From positions 1 to 48,773 of the forward strand of contig MABF01000325.1 of NCBI GenBank assembly GCA_002163025.1: a stretch of 48,773 bases of DNA. The letters are read 5' to 3'. Shown in pieces: positions 1 to 8,414 of the stretch. Position 1 is the first letter of the stretch. Every line of letters starts with the position of its first letter. The notes beneath the pieces were generated by a model. It searched no databases. It saw nothing but the letters and a program-made list of their open reading frames with translations, and was not told the DNA's origin. A program made the position numbers and the translations under genes. The DNA is from 'Osedax' symbiont bacterium Rs2_46_30_T18 (GTDB taxonomy: Bacteria; Pseudomonadota; Gammaproteobacteria; Pseudomonadales; Balneatricaceae).

Positions 1-53
1 AGTAGTGAGTAGTGAGTAGTGAGTAGTGAGCAGTGAGTAGTGAGTAGTGAGTA
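1..53. repeat. 7-bp tandem repeat (AGTAGTG)n, cut by window edge
   Basis: Seven consecutive copies of the heptamer AGTAGTG are visible; the fifth reads AGCAGTG. The array begins at the first base of the window, so the true copy number is unknown. Because 7 is not a multiple of 3, the plus strand has stops in every frame. The minus strand stays open and would read as a repeated 7-residue peptide. It lies beyond the 3' end of the tRNA-Leu gene. I see no ORF that clearly contains it. Confidence 0.9.
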
Positions 54-118
54 AATAAAAACAGCTGAGTTGGGTTTAAGCAAAGGAGAAAGTAACAAAG
101 GAGGGTTTTAACAAAAAC

Positions 119-205
119 TGGTGCCCGGGGCCGGACTTGAACCGGCACAATCTTGCGATCGGGAGATTTTAAGTCTCCTGTGTCTACCAATTCCACCACC
201 CGGGC
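119..205 (-). tRNA. tRNA-Leu (anticodon TAA)
   Basis: On the minus strand an 87-nt cloverleaf begins GCCCGGG and ends CCCGGGC-A-CCA, with the CCA encoded. The anticodon stem GGAGA/TCTCC encloses loop CTTAAAA, giving anticodon TAA. A long variable arm and a GGTTCAAGTCC T-arm are visible, as expected for the class II tRNA-Leu. It is the last gene of a three-tRNA cluster, in the same order as glyW-cysT-leuZ of E. coli. Confidence 0.96.
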
Positions 206-250
206 TTCGAGTGTCGCGTAGTTGTTATTACAACCAGCGAAGGGAATAAA

Positions 251-324
251 TGGAGGCGCGAGTCGGAATCGAACCGGCGTGGACGGAGTTGCAGTCCGCT
301 ACATAACCACTCTGTCATCGCGCC
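251..324 (-). tRNA. tRNA-Cys (anticodon GCA)
   Basis: On the minus strand a 74-nt cloverleaf begins GGCGCGA and ends TCGCGCC-T-CCA, with the CCA encoded. The anticodon loop CTGCAAC gives anticodon GCA. The T-arm GGTTCGATTCC is canonical. It is the middle gene of the Gly-Cys-Leu cluster. Confidence 0.96.
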
Positions 325-349
325 CCATACTTAAAACATTGAGATAGAT

Positions 350-425
350 TGGAGCGGGAAACCGGGTTCGAACCGGCGACCTCGACCTTGGCAAGGTCGC
401 GCTCTACCAACTGAGCTATTCCCGC
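350..425 (-). tRNA. tRNA-Gly (anticodon GCC)
   Basis: On the minus strand a 76-nt cloverleaf begins GCGGGAA and ends TTCCCGC-T-CCA, with the CCA encoded. The anticodon arm CGACC-TTGCCAA-GGTCG gives anticodon GCC. It is the first gene of the cluster, directly behind a consensus-like promoter at 457-484. Confidence 0.97.
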
Positions 426-456
426 GTCGTTGCTATCTCTGTAACAAGTGGGGCGT

Positions 457-484
457 ATTATAGAGATATCAGCGGGCATGTCAA
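457..484 (-). promoter_or_regulatory. sigma-70 promoter of the tRNA-Gly-Cys-Leu cluster
   Basis: On the minus strand a perfect -35 TTGACA (479-484) and a perfect -10 TATAAT (457-462) are separated by 16 bp. The bases after the -10 are GC-rich (ACGCCCC), the discriminator type found at stable-RNA promoters under stringent control. The tRNA-Gly 5' end lies about 30 bases downstream. This suggests the tRNAs can be transcribed independently of uvrC-pgsA. Confidence 0.85.
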
Positions 485-524
485 CAACTAATAATAATAT
501 AATTTTTGCTTAAATATTAGTCAC

Positions 525-622
525 TTATATAGAAATATCGGATGAATTTCAGCCATTATCCACAGCCGTTAAACAACGCTCTAAAGCTTTATCTGATATT
601 TCAAGTACTTATAAAAATTAAC
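525..622 (+). repeat. dispersed intergenic repeat, copy A
   Basis: The first 17 bases (525-541, TTATATAGAAATATCGG) recur exactly at 32077-32093. After a short dissimilar stretch further blocks match in the same order: ATTAT, AGCCG, TAAACAA, GCT, ATTTCAA and ATTAAC. Copy A lies between pgsA and the tRNA cluster promoter. The shared order over about 75-95 bases suggests common origin rather than chance. Confidence 0.45.
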
Positions 623-690
623 GGCGAGCACTACTGCTGTCCCGGCCCTTTCTGTGTACTTCGTTTTAACGAGACAGCAGGCTATTTATG

Positions 691-1239
691 TTAACTGTGT
701 TTTTTTAAATCACTCCAAGCCGCTTGTAAATAGATCAACATAGACCATATTGTCAGCAGTGCAGCGATATACAAAGCACTGACCCCAGCCCAGCTCCAGA
801 GGGTCTCTGGTTCGACCGAAAGTAGTATTAAAATTGATATCATCTGCATCGCGGTCTTTACTTTACCGACATAAGAAACCGCCACATTAGAACGTTTTCC
901 CAGTTCTGCCATCCATTCGCGCAACGCCGAGATCACTATCTCCCGGCAGATAATGACGATAGCGGGAATAGTCATCCAGGGGCTGGCATAGCTAACGCAT
1001 AACAGGACCAGAGCGACGGCAACAATTAATTTATCCGCGACGGGGTCTAGAAACGCCCCCAGGGTGGTACTTTGATCGAGTTTTCGAGCCAGGTACCCAT
1101 CTAGCCAATCGGTCACACAGGCAATCGCAAACACGGATCCACAGGCGATATTTACCCAGCTAAAGGGTAGGTAGTAAAGTACCACCAAAATTGGAATTAG
1201 TGCGATTCGAATAAGGGTAATAATATTGGGTGTATTCAT
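691..1239 (-). CDS. pgsA: CDP-diacylglycerol--glycerol-3-phosphate 3-phosphatidyltransferase PgsA
   Basis: This 182-residue integral membrane enzyme makes phosphatidylglycerol phosphate from CDP-diacylglycerol and glycerol-3-phosphate, the committed step to phosphatidylglycerol and cardiolipin. The CDP-alcohol phosphotransferase signature is visible near residues 43-70: DWLDGYLARKLDQ followed by GAFLDPVADK, which fits DGxxAR-x8-GxxxDxxxD. The N-terminus MNTPNIITLIRIALIP is typical of the family, and the hydrophobic segments match a multi-spanning protein. The length matches E. coli PgsA. It lies 87 bases downstream of uvrC and upstream of the tRNA cluster, the same order as in E. coli. Confidence 0.96.
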   Translation of the reverse strand: MNTPNIITLIRIALIPILVVLYYLPFSWVNIACGSVFAIACVTDWLDGYLARKLDQSTTLGAFLDPVADKLIVAVALVLLCVSYASPWMTIPAIVIICREIVISALREWMAELGKRSNVAVSYVGKVKTAMQMISILILLSVEPETLWSWAGVSALYIAALLTIWSMLIYLQAAWSDLKKHS

Positions 1240-1326
1240 AAATTAACAGCTGACTAAACTATCGGCAGAGGGTCATTTCTCTGAGTAATAATATTAGTTA
1301 ATAACTGGTTCACTCCTAGCTTGTAA

Positions 1327-3150
1327 CTATTGATCTGGATGCAGAGCTGCGTAAATATCTTCAGCAAGCGCCGTGCTTATAGTAGAGACTTTTGTAATTT
1401 CTTCAATGCTTGCGCTTTCAATTGAGGGAATTGAGCCAAAATGTTTCAACAATTCTCTACGACGCTTGGGCCCAATACCGTCAATATCTTCTAATTTGGA
1501 CTTGCCCCTGGCTTTACCACGTCTCGCTCTGTGACCGGTAATGGCAAAACGGTGTGATTCATCTCTGATATGTTGTACTAAATGCAACCCGGGCGAATCT
1601 GCTGCAATCATGATCTCCTGATTGGTATCTGGATTTATCAGCGTCTCTAAACCCGGTTTACGGGTCACACCTTTGGCAATACCAATGACCTGAATATTGA
1701 AGATATCCAAACTCTTAAGCACATCTACCGCCTGACTAACTTGGCCCTTACCACCGTCGATAAATAAGATATCAGGTTTTTTCCCCTCCCCTTTTTTCAG
1801 CCTGGCAAAGCGGCGGGTAAGCGCTTGATGCATAGCGGCGTAGTCATCCCCTGCGGTGACTCCCTCTATATTGAATCGACGATAATCGGTCTTGAGCGGG
1901 CCGTTATGATCGAAAACAACACAAGAGGCGACTGTTGCCTCGCCGGAGCTGTGTGAGATATCGAAACACTCCAGCCGCTTGGGTATTTCATCTAACCCTA
2001 AACTTTGCTGCAAAGAGAGGAATCGGTTATAGATATTCTTTTTGCTGGCCAGCTGATTGGCTAATTGCTGTTCGGCATTGGTTTGTGTCAGTCGCTGCCA
2101 ACCGGCACGATCACCACGCACGTTAAAACTGATTTCAACTTTCGCTGCGCGCCGACCAGTCAAGACTTCCTCAAGGCAATCGACATCTTGCAGCTCGTGA
2201 CTACAGATAATACTCTCGGGAATTTCTCGATTAGCGGATAGATACCACTGAGCTACAAAGGCGGAGAGCACATCAGATTGCGTCTCTTCAATGGCAACTT
2301 TGGGATATAATGCCTTAGTGCCAATAACTCGACCACCTCGAACAAACATCTGATAGATACAGACGCCTCCCGGGGACATGGCACAGCCGATAATATCGGC
2401 ATTGCCCTTGCCGCCAATCACCGCCTGTTGCTCTTGGGTGTGTTGCAGTGACTGAATCTGGTCTCTAAGTTGAGCGGCTTTTTCAAACTCCAACGCAACC
2501 GCTGCCTCTTCCATTTGCCGAGCCAGTTCTGACATGATTTTAGTACTCTTACCCTCTAAAAACATCATGGCGTGCTTTATGTCATAGGCATACTGCTGTT
2601 TATCTATCAGCTCTACACAAGGAGCTGTACAGCGCTTAATCTGATGTTGCAAACAAGGTCTGGAGCGGTTTTTATAAAAGCTCTCATCACATTGGCGAAT
2701 CTGAAATATTTTTTGCAGAATACTTAATGTTTCGCGAACCGCAGTACCACTGGGAAATGGTCCAAAATATCTCCCTTTACGCCTTTTCGCACCGCGATGA
2801 AAAGTCACCGACGGATAGTCTTCAGCATCGTTAATAAAGATAAAGGGGTAGCTTTTGTCATCGCGCAACAAAATATTATAGGGGGGACGGTATTGCTTAA
2901 TCAGATTTTGTTCTAAAAGCAGTGCCTCTGTCTCACCGTGAGTAATCGTGATTTCTATATCGGCGATTTTTGCCACTAATGCTTCAGTTTTTGTCGACAA
3001 CCCACTCGCCCGAAAATAACTGGCGACTCGATTTTTAAGGTTTTTAGCCTTGCCGATATAAAGTAACTCACCTGCTGCATCGAACATTTGATAAACGCCG
3101 GGGCGTTTAGTTAACCTGGCTAAAAACTCTTTACTGTTAAATGGATCCAA
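1327..3150 (-). CDS. uvrC: UvrABC excinuclease subunit C
   Basis: UvrC makes the dual incisions in nucleotide excision repair after UvrA/UvrB damage recognition. The 607 residues match the usual length of about 610. The GIY-YIG nuclease domain is at the N-terminus (PGVYQMFD ... LYIGKAKNLKNRV, residues about 18-45). A UVR motif that contacts UvrB lies around residues 200-235 (LEFEKAAQLRDQI). The RNase H-like C-terminal nuclease and a helix-hairpin-helix tail (DIDGIGPKRRRELLKHFGS) follow. The start MDPFNSKEFL matches the family N-terminus. The gene is followed by pgsA on the same strand, suggesting co-transcription. Upstream is a small unknown gene, not the response regulator uvrY seen in E. 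coli. Confidence 0.97.
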   Translation of the reverse strand: MDPFNSKEFLARLTKRPGVYQMFDAAGELLYIGKAKNLKNRVASYFRASGLSTKTEALVAKIADIEITITHGETEALLLEQNLIKQYRPPYNILLRDDKSYPFIFINDAEDYPSVTFHRGAKRRKGRYFGPFPSGTAVRETLSILQKIFQIRQCDESFYKNRSRPCLQHQIKRCTAPCVELIDKQQYAYDIKHAMMFLEGKSTKIMSELARQMEEAAVALEFEKAAQLRDQIQSLQHTQEQQAVIGGKGNADIIGCAMSPGGVCIYQMFVRGGRVIGTKALYPKVAIEETQSDVLSAFVAQWYLSANREIPESIICSHELQDVDCLEEVLTGRRAAKVEISFNVRGDRAGWQRLTQTNAEQQLANQLASKKNIYNRFLSLQQSLGLDEIPKRLECFDISHSSGEATVASCVVFDHNGPLKTDYRRFNIEGVTAGDDYAAMHQALTRRFARLKKGEGKKPDILFIDGGKGQVSQAVDVLKSLDIFNIQVIGIAKGVTRKPGLETLINPDTNQEIMIAADSPGLHLVQHIRDESHRFAITGHRARRGKARGKSKLEDIDGIGPKRRRELLKHFGSIPSIESASIEEITKVSTISTALAEDIYAALHPDQ

Positions 3151-3278
3151 TGCAAAACCTTATCAATCTTTAACTTCAATAATCACCTGTCGGCCAATTT
3201 ATCCGCTGCAACATCAACTCCGACATTGGCTGCTGCGAAGTATTGCCCGGCAACAAATGCTGTTAACAGCTACTTTAC

Positions 3279-3593
3279 CTAACTATTTATTTGGTTATCA
3301 CGCTTATTTGCATCCATCAAACTGGACAGTGCTTGCTGATGAATTTCACCCAGCTGCTCTCTGGCATCATCAGTAATTTCAGATCCCGAGGACAGAGAGA
3401 CCTCCAAATAGACGCCTATTTCTGCAAAGTAATAGGTTCTTGCGTTATGACTATTCGCGCGGCGCAATTTACTCAAAGAAATCTGCGCACCGTGGAGTAA
3501 AATGTGATTGATATCAGTGGCGCTCATCAAAGGGTTGCGCTGTTCTTGTAGCGCTTGTTTAGGCTTATTCTGTGCGCTGTCTTTGTCTGTCAT
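3279..3593 (-). CDS. hypothetical protein upstream of uvrC
   Basis: I do not recognise this protein of about 104 residues. The start is placed at the internal ATG (MTDKDSAQNK) at 3593 because AAGAG lies about 7 bases ahead of it; an alternative start at 3635 would add 14 residues. It is polar, has no cysteine, signal peptide or membrane segment, and contains a YYFAEIGVYLEVSL stretch that may form a beta-hairpin. It is transcribed in the same direction as uvrC, 128 bases upstream of it, so the two could share a transcript. Length and a plausible ribosome site support it as real, but the function is unknown. Confidence 0.55.
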   Translation of the reverse strand: MTDKDSAQNKPKQALQEQRNPLMSATDINHILLHGAQISLSKLRRANSHNARTYYFAEIGVYLEVSLSSGSEITDDAREQLGEIHQQALSSLMDANKRDNQINS

Positions 3594-3877
3594 ATATTGC
3601 TCTTTTGCCAACACTAGATAACTATATCTAGTCAATGCATGAAATAGACTGCTTATTGATGACGACTACAGCCCAATAGGATAACAATAAAATACTCTGA
3701 AAGCTCATGAAGATGATTGTTTTAATTGTCGGGAAAATAAACACTAACCCGAACAAATACATCGCTGCAGTATAGTTCAACAAAAAGAAATTAAGTGGTG
3801 CAGAACGACATCTCTATTTTCTCGGCAGATTGGCCGCCACAGTGACACAACAGGGTGATACTAATGCAGCCGCCTGA

Positions 3878-4357
3878 TCAGGGCTTAATTTTGGCTAAGT
3901 ACATATCAACTTTAGCGCATTTCATATCGCTGGCGGCTGTCTCAATACGCTGCATGACATCATCAGGTAGCTGAGCTATTACTGAAGCGGACTGCGTCTC
4001 AAAAGCTCCTCTGAGCAGGTAAATATCTTTCCCTTTGACTTCTATGTACATCTCATCAAAAGCTTTGACCGACAAATAGCCTACTCCACTGAACAAATCT
4101 GTACTTTTGTCCCTGGCTATTTTTCCCTGGAAACAGGTAGGTAGGGCCCCTTTACCGGCTGCAGTAGGCTGAGTGATTGTACTGGGATCTAGTCCTGCTA
4201 AAATTTGTGTTTGTATGCCACTAATTTCAGTATTTTCTGTCGCAGAGTCAAATTTCACAAAGGGCATATTCCAGTGACGATCGTCAACAGAGAGCGATAT
4301 AACGCTGGCCACCCCAGCGAGCAGTAACAGTGTAATGCCTTTATAAACATCTTTCAT
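3878..4357 (-). CDS. hypothetical membrane-anchored or secreted protein
   Basis: This 159-residue protein has an N-terminal hydrophobic segment (residues about 5-23, ITLLLLAGVASVISLSV) after MKDVYKG, so it is probably a signal anchor or a secretion signal with the rest in the periplasm. Two cysteines occur in the predicted outer part (TCFQGK and MKCAK) and could form a disulfide. I recognise no domain. The gene stands alone between two longer non-coding gaps, and the next gene upstream is divergent. Confidence 0.6.
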   Translation of the reverse strand: MKDVYKGITLLLLAGVASVISLSVDDRHWNMPFVKFDSATENTEISGIQTQILAGLDPSTITQPTAAGKGALPTCFQGKIARDKSTDLFSGVGYLSVKAFDEMYIEVKGKDIYLLRGAFETQSASVIAQLPDDVMQRIETAASDMKCAKVDMYLAKIKP

Positions 4358-4726
4358 ATATCACCGATAACCCCAAGATCTTTTACAGTATTAGTGTCAA
4401 CAGCTTGGCTGTCCCAACCCATAAAATCACAATCAAATAATATTGTTATAGAAGTTTAACAGCTTTCAGCCAAAACAGACCGCTTTTTGCTAAACAATCG
4501 TTTTAAAACCTCTATTTAGATAAGCATAAGCAGGCATATGACAAAAATTCATCATCAGTAGTCGCTAATTTGCAACAGCCATTCGCTAAAGTCCTGAATA
4601 TCTGCCTTTAATTCTAAGCACAGCATGATTATCTGTGAAATTGCTTCATAGTACCTTTATATTCATTCAACTATATTTAACAGGCGCCGATAGCCTATTA
4701 TCGAATCAATTTTAGAGGGCAATGTA
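4358..4726. other. AT-rich intergenic region between divergent genes
   Basis: This stretch of about 370 bases separates two divergently transcribed genes. It is AT-rich and should hold both promoters, but I could not find a convincing -35/-10 pair. A GAGGG lies about 8 bases before the ATG at 4727 and fits a ribosome site. I see no RNA gene or repeat. Confidence 0.5.
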
Positions 4727-5893
4727 ATGATTAATACCTTTTATTCCAATACCTCCTATGTAGCTCAGAGTACTGAGTTCAGCTCATTCGAGCACGAGGC
4801 CCACCGCAACCCTGGAGCGACTGCTAATGAAGCATTATTGGCGCGATTGGCCAAAAATGTCCCGGGTCTAAAAAAAGACGATGTTACAGACCTAGCTAGC
4901 AATGATTTCAGCCCTAACAAAGTCGCTGAAAGAATAGCGAAGTTCGTCGCTCTCGGTTTGGAAAATGCCCGCAGCGAAGGCCGTAGTGAAGAGGAAATCC
5001 AGAGTAAATTTGATGCGGCGATGCAAGGGGTGCAAAAAGGTTTTGATGAAGCGCGAGAAATCCTCGATAACCTGAATTTATTGACTGCTGACATATCCAC
5101 CACTATAGATGAGACAGAAGAACTGACTTTCAAAGCTTTAGAGGCCCTTAACCCCTCTCAAAGTAGCTCGCCTAGCCTGCCGGTGTATCACACCCAAGTG
5201 GCGGCGGTTGAGCGCTACTCCCAGGCAGAGTCCTTCTCTTTGGAGCTGGAAACTCAAGACGGAGATAAAGTTAAGATTCAGTTCGCCAATCAAAGCAGTA
5301 GTGAATCTGCATTTGCCTACAGCGGTGACGACCAGGGCAATCATAGTGCAGTCTATAGCTTGACCCAGAGTCAGAGCAGCGCTTTCCAATTCCAGGTCCA
5401 GGGAGACCTAGACGAAGATGAACTAGAAGCTATTGCCAAGCTGATTAACGATGTCAGTGAAATTTCTAATGAATTTTTTAACGGCGACGTGCAAAAAGCC
5501 TTTGAAATTGCCACGCAGTTCAACATGGATAAGACCGAGCTAGCCTCTATGAACTTACAGCTAACTCAATCACAATCATACTCGGCAGCGGCGAGCTATC
5601 GCAGCGTAGAGCAAAATTCTGTACCGGACATCGGAAAATTAGCGGGACACTTCTTAAATAATATTGATCAGGCAACTCAGAGACCTGAATTAGATTTCTT
5701 GCAAAACATCACCGATGTCAGCCAGCGTCTATTAGACAGCTTGGTTCAGCAGGATTCCAGATTCATTGACGGTGATGACCAGCAGCAATCAATATTTGCC
5801 GCCAGCCTCTCGCGCATTAAAGATATCATTGAATCAATGCAGCAACAGGAAGTGAATGACGTTGCACCTAGCGCTAACGCAGATGTCGATTAA
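4727..5893 (+). CDS. DUF5610-like protein
   Basis: This 388-residue acidic protein has no signal peptide or membrane segment. Residues about 30-120 resemble the DUF5610 family: a segment around FSPNKVAERIAKFVALGLE is followed by a Gly-Phe-x-Glu-Ala-x-x-Ile-Leu helix (GFDEAREIL). This assignment is from memory of the family pattern. The middle (about 140-250) is rich in Ser, Gln and Glu and looks like a beta-rich insert. The C-terminal part is helical. DUF5610 proteins occur widely in marine Gammaproteobacteria and have no established function. A GAGGG ribosome site precedes the start. The gene appears monocistronic and is followed by an inverted repeat at 5904-5934. Confidence 0.65.
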   Translation: MINTFYSNTSYVAQSTEFSSFEHEAHRNPGATANEALLARLAKNVPGLKKDDVTDLASNDFSPNKVAERIAKFVALGLENARSEGRSEEEIQSKFDAAMQGVQKGFDEAREILDNLNLLTADISTTIDETEELTFKALEALNPSQSSSPSLPVYHTQVAAVERYSQAESFSLELETQDGDKVKIQFANQSSSESAFAYSGDDQGNHSAVYSLTQSQSSAFQFQVQGDLDEDELEAIAKLINDVSEISNEFFNGDVQKAFEIATQFNMDKTELASMNLQLTQSQSYSAAASYRSVEQNSVPDIGKLAGHFLNNIDQATQRPELDFLQNITDVSQRLLDSLVQQDSRFIDGDDQQQSIFAASLSRIKDIIESMQQQEVNDVAPSANADVD

Positions 5894-5903
5894 CCTTAAG
5901 TAC

Positions 5904-5934
5904 CTGGCAGCACAGTTTTCAAGCTTGCTGCCAG
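5904..5934 (+). terminator. possible terminator after the DUF5610-like gene
   Basis: A perfect 9-bp inverted repeat, CTGGCAGCA ... TGCTGCCAG, encloses a 13-nt loop and starts 11 bases after the stop codon. It is followed by CCTTTGG rather than a run of T. It may therefore be a weak intrinsic terminator or an mRNA-stabilising hairpin. Confidence 0.5.
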
Positions 5935-6119
5935 CCTTTGGTTGCCGCACCATTAGCACTGATAATACTCTCAGTTAACCTTGAGCGGCAGAGCATTGAA
6001 GATAATATGTCCGCCAATTACTGAGCAAAGCAGATAATCCCCTGACAGCGCCACCGATAAACGGTAATATCTTACTCCATCAGGTATACATCCCATTATT
6101 AATTATCCAGGCACCTTCA

Positions 6120-6305
6120 ATGAGCGATAACGTTATAGACTTTAAAAGTCGCCAGCAGCAGGCTGCACACCAGCGCAAGGAAGCTGGGTTTAAAGATATG
6201 CAGCAACGATTTGAGACTGCGCTTCCCAATGAAAAAGGGAGCAAAGATAAATTGCTTGGCCTATTCAAAAAAAAGAAAAACCCCCGCACTCCTAAAAAGA
6301 GCTAG
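6120..6305 (+). CDS. small basic protein, hypothetical
   Basis: A 61-residue protein begins MSDNVIDFKSRQQ and has a very lysine-rich C-terminus (GLFKKKKNPRTPKKS). The N-terminal half looks like an amphipathic helix rich in Gln, Lys and Glu. There is no cysteine or membrane segment. The basic tail could bind nucleic acid or an acidic surface, but this is inference only. It lies 226 bases after the DUF5610-like gene on the same strand and converges on the desulfhydrase gene 15 bases away. The ribosome site is weak (AGG about 10 bases before the ATG). Confidence 0.6.
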   Translation: MSDNVIDFKSRQQQAAHQRKEAGFKDMQQRFETALPNEKGSKDKLLGLFKKKKNPRTPKKS

Positions 6306-6320
6306 GCACTTTTGTATGGA

Positions 6321-7313
6321 TTAAAAGACTTCTCGGTAGGCAAATAACCCCTGACTGCCGCCGGTATGCAAAAACAACTGGTTGGAGCCCTCTGCAATTA
6401 TCCCTTTGTCAGACAAGTCGATGAGCCCTGCCATTGCCTTCCCAGTGTATACCGGATCGAGCAACACCCCCTCAAGTGATGCACAGCGCTTCACTGCCGC
6501 TATCATAGGCTCTGTAGACACTCCATAGCTTGCACCATAATAGCTGCCATTGGTATGTACCCGCCCTTCTGCCAAGCCCGGGTCCAACTCCAGATATTCC
6601 AACACAGAACACAACAACTCGGTCACTAACAGCGCTTGTTGCTCTGTCGTTTTACTGACACTGATCCCTAAGACTTTAATGTCACTGCCACAGGCTATTA
6701 ATCCCGCTAAAAGCCCTGCCTGGGTCCCAGCACTGCCAGTGGCTATCACTATCTGATCTATACTCAATTGCTGCTGCTCGATTTGCTGCACTATTTCCAT
6801 AGCGCAACGTACATAACCTAAACTGCCCACAACATTAGAGCCGCCAATAGGAATAAAATACGGTTTTTTCCCCTGGACTTGTAATTCTACAATTAGGTTT
6901 TCGCAATAAGTTTGTGGATTCTCATCGGTACCTAAGCGGTGGATAGTGGCCCCTAACAGCTGATCTAATAAGATATTGCCATTGTTATAGAAGTCAGTTT
7001 TGGGTGTATTTGTAACATCTTCCAACACCAATTCACAGTCCAAGCCAAATTTTGCCGCAGCCGCCGCACTTTGGCGCGCATGATTCGACTGCAGACCGCC
7101 GATTGTGACTATAGTATCTGCGCCATTAGTTAACGCCTGCGCAATCAGATACTCCAGCTTGCGGGTCTTATTACCGCCGCCGGCCAGCCCCGTGCAGTCA
7201 TCTCTTTTAAAATACAAATTGCAATTGAGCGTGGCAGACAGGCGCGGGGCACTCTCAAGCGCTGTGGGGCCATGAGTGATAACGACTCGATCTATTGCAG
7301 AAAAATCGCGCAT
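6321..7313 (-). CDS. PLP-dependent D-cysteine desulfhydrase / ACC deaminase family enzyme
   Basis: This protein of about 330 residues belongs to the fold-type II PLP family of D-cysteine desulfhydrase, L-cysteate sulfo-lyase and ACC deaminase. Members typically remove sulfide or sulfite and ammonia from cysteine-like substrates to give pyruvate. The PLP-lysine motif is clear in GGGNKTRKLEYL (residues about 45-56). It is followed by GGLQSNHARQSAAAAA and the cofactor-phosphate glycine loop ATGSAGTQAGL. The start at 7313 (MRDFSAIDR) is chosen because GGAG lies 10 bases upstream; an upstream start at 7340 would add nine residues without family similarity. Sequence alone does not settle the substrate; D-cysteine is the most common assignment. 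Confidence 0.85.
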   Translation of the reverse strand: MRDFSAIDRVVITHGPTALESAPRLSATLNCNLYFKRDDCTGLAGGGNKTRKLEYLIAQALTNGADTIVTIGGLQSNHARQSAAAAAKFGLDCELVLEDVTNTPKTDFYNNGNILLDQLLGATIHRLGTDENPQTYCENLIVELQVQGKKPYFIPIGGSNVVGSLGYVRCAMEIVQQIEQQQLSIDQIVIATGSAGTQAGLLAGLIACGSDIKVLGISVSKTTEQQALLVTELLCSVLEYLELDPGLAEGRVHTNGSYYGASYGVSTEPMIAAVKRCASLEGVLLDPVYTGKAMAGLIDLSDKGIIAEGSNQLFLHTGGSQGLFAYREVF

Positions 7314-7499
7314 ACTTAAACATCTCCGAAGGTAGAACATGGAAGAAAAGGAATATTATTGGGCAGTGCAAAATATACCGCTCTACACGGCATCTCTCAA
7401 AGCTTTTTTATCAGAAAGGAGGCCTGCTGTGCCTGATAATCACCTAAAATCTATAGATTCACGTTATTATTAACTGATCAATATCGATGGATTTAAAAA

Positions 7500-8219
7500 A
7501 TGATCGCCCTGCTGAGAATACTGCTAATCCTGCCCGTTTTTATTTTAATCTGCACCACAGGCAGCATATTTTGCCTTATCAGGCCTTTTCACAAAAACAA
7601 TACTCTAGTCATCGCCCGTACACTAGGCGCTCTGGCGCCGCTCTTTGGCATCAAGCTCATTGTTCGCGTGCCGAAAAGAAGCGTTTATACGCCGCAAGTA
7701 TTCATCGCCAACCATCAAAATACTTATGACCTAGTGACACTCACGGCTGCTGTGAGCGAAGGCACAGTTAGCATTGGCAAAAAGAGTATTCGCTGGCTGC
7801 CATTTTTTGGCCAGCTCTACTGGCTTTGCGGTAACATATTGATTGATAGGAACAACAGAACCAGCGCCAGAAAGACGATCGACCAAGTTTGTCAACGAAT
7901 AGTGGATAAAAAACTGTCAGTTTGGATGTTTCCCGAGGGTACTCGCAGTCGTGGCAAAGGCCTGTTAGCTTTTAAAATGGGGGCATTCCACACCGCCATT
8001 CACGCTAAAGTCCCTATCGTACCCGTGGTATTAAGCACCACCACTAACTTTAAACTTAACTGCCTTAATAACGGCTATGCCATTGTAGAGATGCTTGAGC
8101 CCATCGACTCTGAGCCCTATCACACAGCAAAAGCATTAGCGGCGGATTGCCAGCAATTAATGTCGGATAAGATCGTCACCCTTGACCGAGAAGTCTCAAT
8201 TTTAAATCAACGTAACTAA
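7500..8219 (+). CDS. plsC: 1-acyl-sn-glycerol-3-phosphate acyltransferase PlsC
   Basis: PlsC acylates lysophosphatidic acid to phosphatidic acid at the inner membrane. The 239 residues match the family. An N-terminal membrane segment (residues about 3-28) precedes the four acyltransferase motifs. These include the catalytic HX4D in ANHQNTYDL (residues about 72-80), the segment around ILIDRNNR, and the substrate-binding FPEGTRSRGKG (about 147-157). The motif PIVPVVLST follows. The gene stands alone, upstream of and in the same direction as the thiamine operon, but it is separated from it by 300 bases including a riboswitch. Confidence 0.93.
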   Translation: MIALLRILLILPVFILICTTGSIFCLIRPFHKNNTLVIARTLGALAPLFGIKLIVRVPKRSVYTPQVFIANHQNTYDLVTLTAAVSEGTVSIGKKSIRWLPFFGQLYWLCGNILIDRNNRTSARKTIDQVCQRIVDKKLSVWMFPEGTRSRGKGLLAFKMGAFHTAIHAKVPIVPVVLSTTTNFKLNCLNNGYAIVEMLEPIDSEPYHTAKALAADCQQLMSDKIVTLDREVSILNQRN

Positions 8220-8324
8220 TTTACAGAGTTTAATCTTCCGACAGTTTTCAGGCATGAGATAAACACTGGAAAATCGGTATTTCTGCTTGCCTGTAATTGC
8301 AGTTGCTACTAGACTTGCCCCTGA

Positions 8325-8414
8325 TCTTGTCGGGGTGCCTTATTTTTAGGCTGAGATTGGCTGTGCCAAATCCCGTTGCACCTGATCAGGTTAATGCCTG
8401 CGTAGGGAACAAGT
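8325..8414 (+). promoter_or_regulatory. TPP riboswitch aptamer (THI element)
   Basis: The conserved THI-element segments are present in order: GGGGTGCC (8332-8339), GGCTGAGAT (8349-8357), and the 3' core ACCTGATCAGGTTAATGCC ... GCGTAGGGAA (8380-8409). The outer P1 stem forms from CTTGT (8326-8330) and ACAAG (8409-8413). It binds thiamine pyrophosphate and lies 109 bases upstream of the first thi gene, so it should repress the operon when TPP is abundant. There is no T-run after a hairpin before the start codon. The expression platform (see next entry) looks translational. Confidence 0.95.

Noticed and set aside
1-53. CRISPR array
   Set aside because: The 7-bp units are contiguous with no spacers, so it is a simple tandem repeat.
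119-205. tRNA-Leu as an attachment site of an integrated element
   Set aside because: No integrase gene, no direct repeat of the tRNA 3' end in the window, and the neighbouring genes keep ancestral order.
7487-7729. Plus-strand frame of 80 codons overlapping the start of plsC
   Set aside because: It is a shadow of plsC in another frame. The plsC frame carries all acyltransferase motifs.
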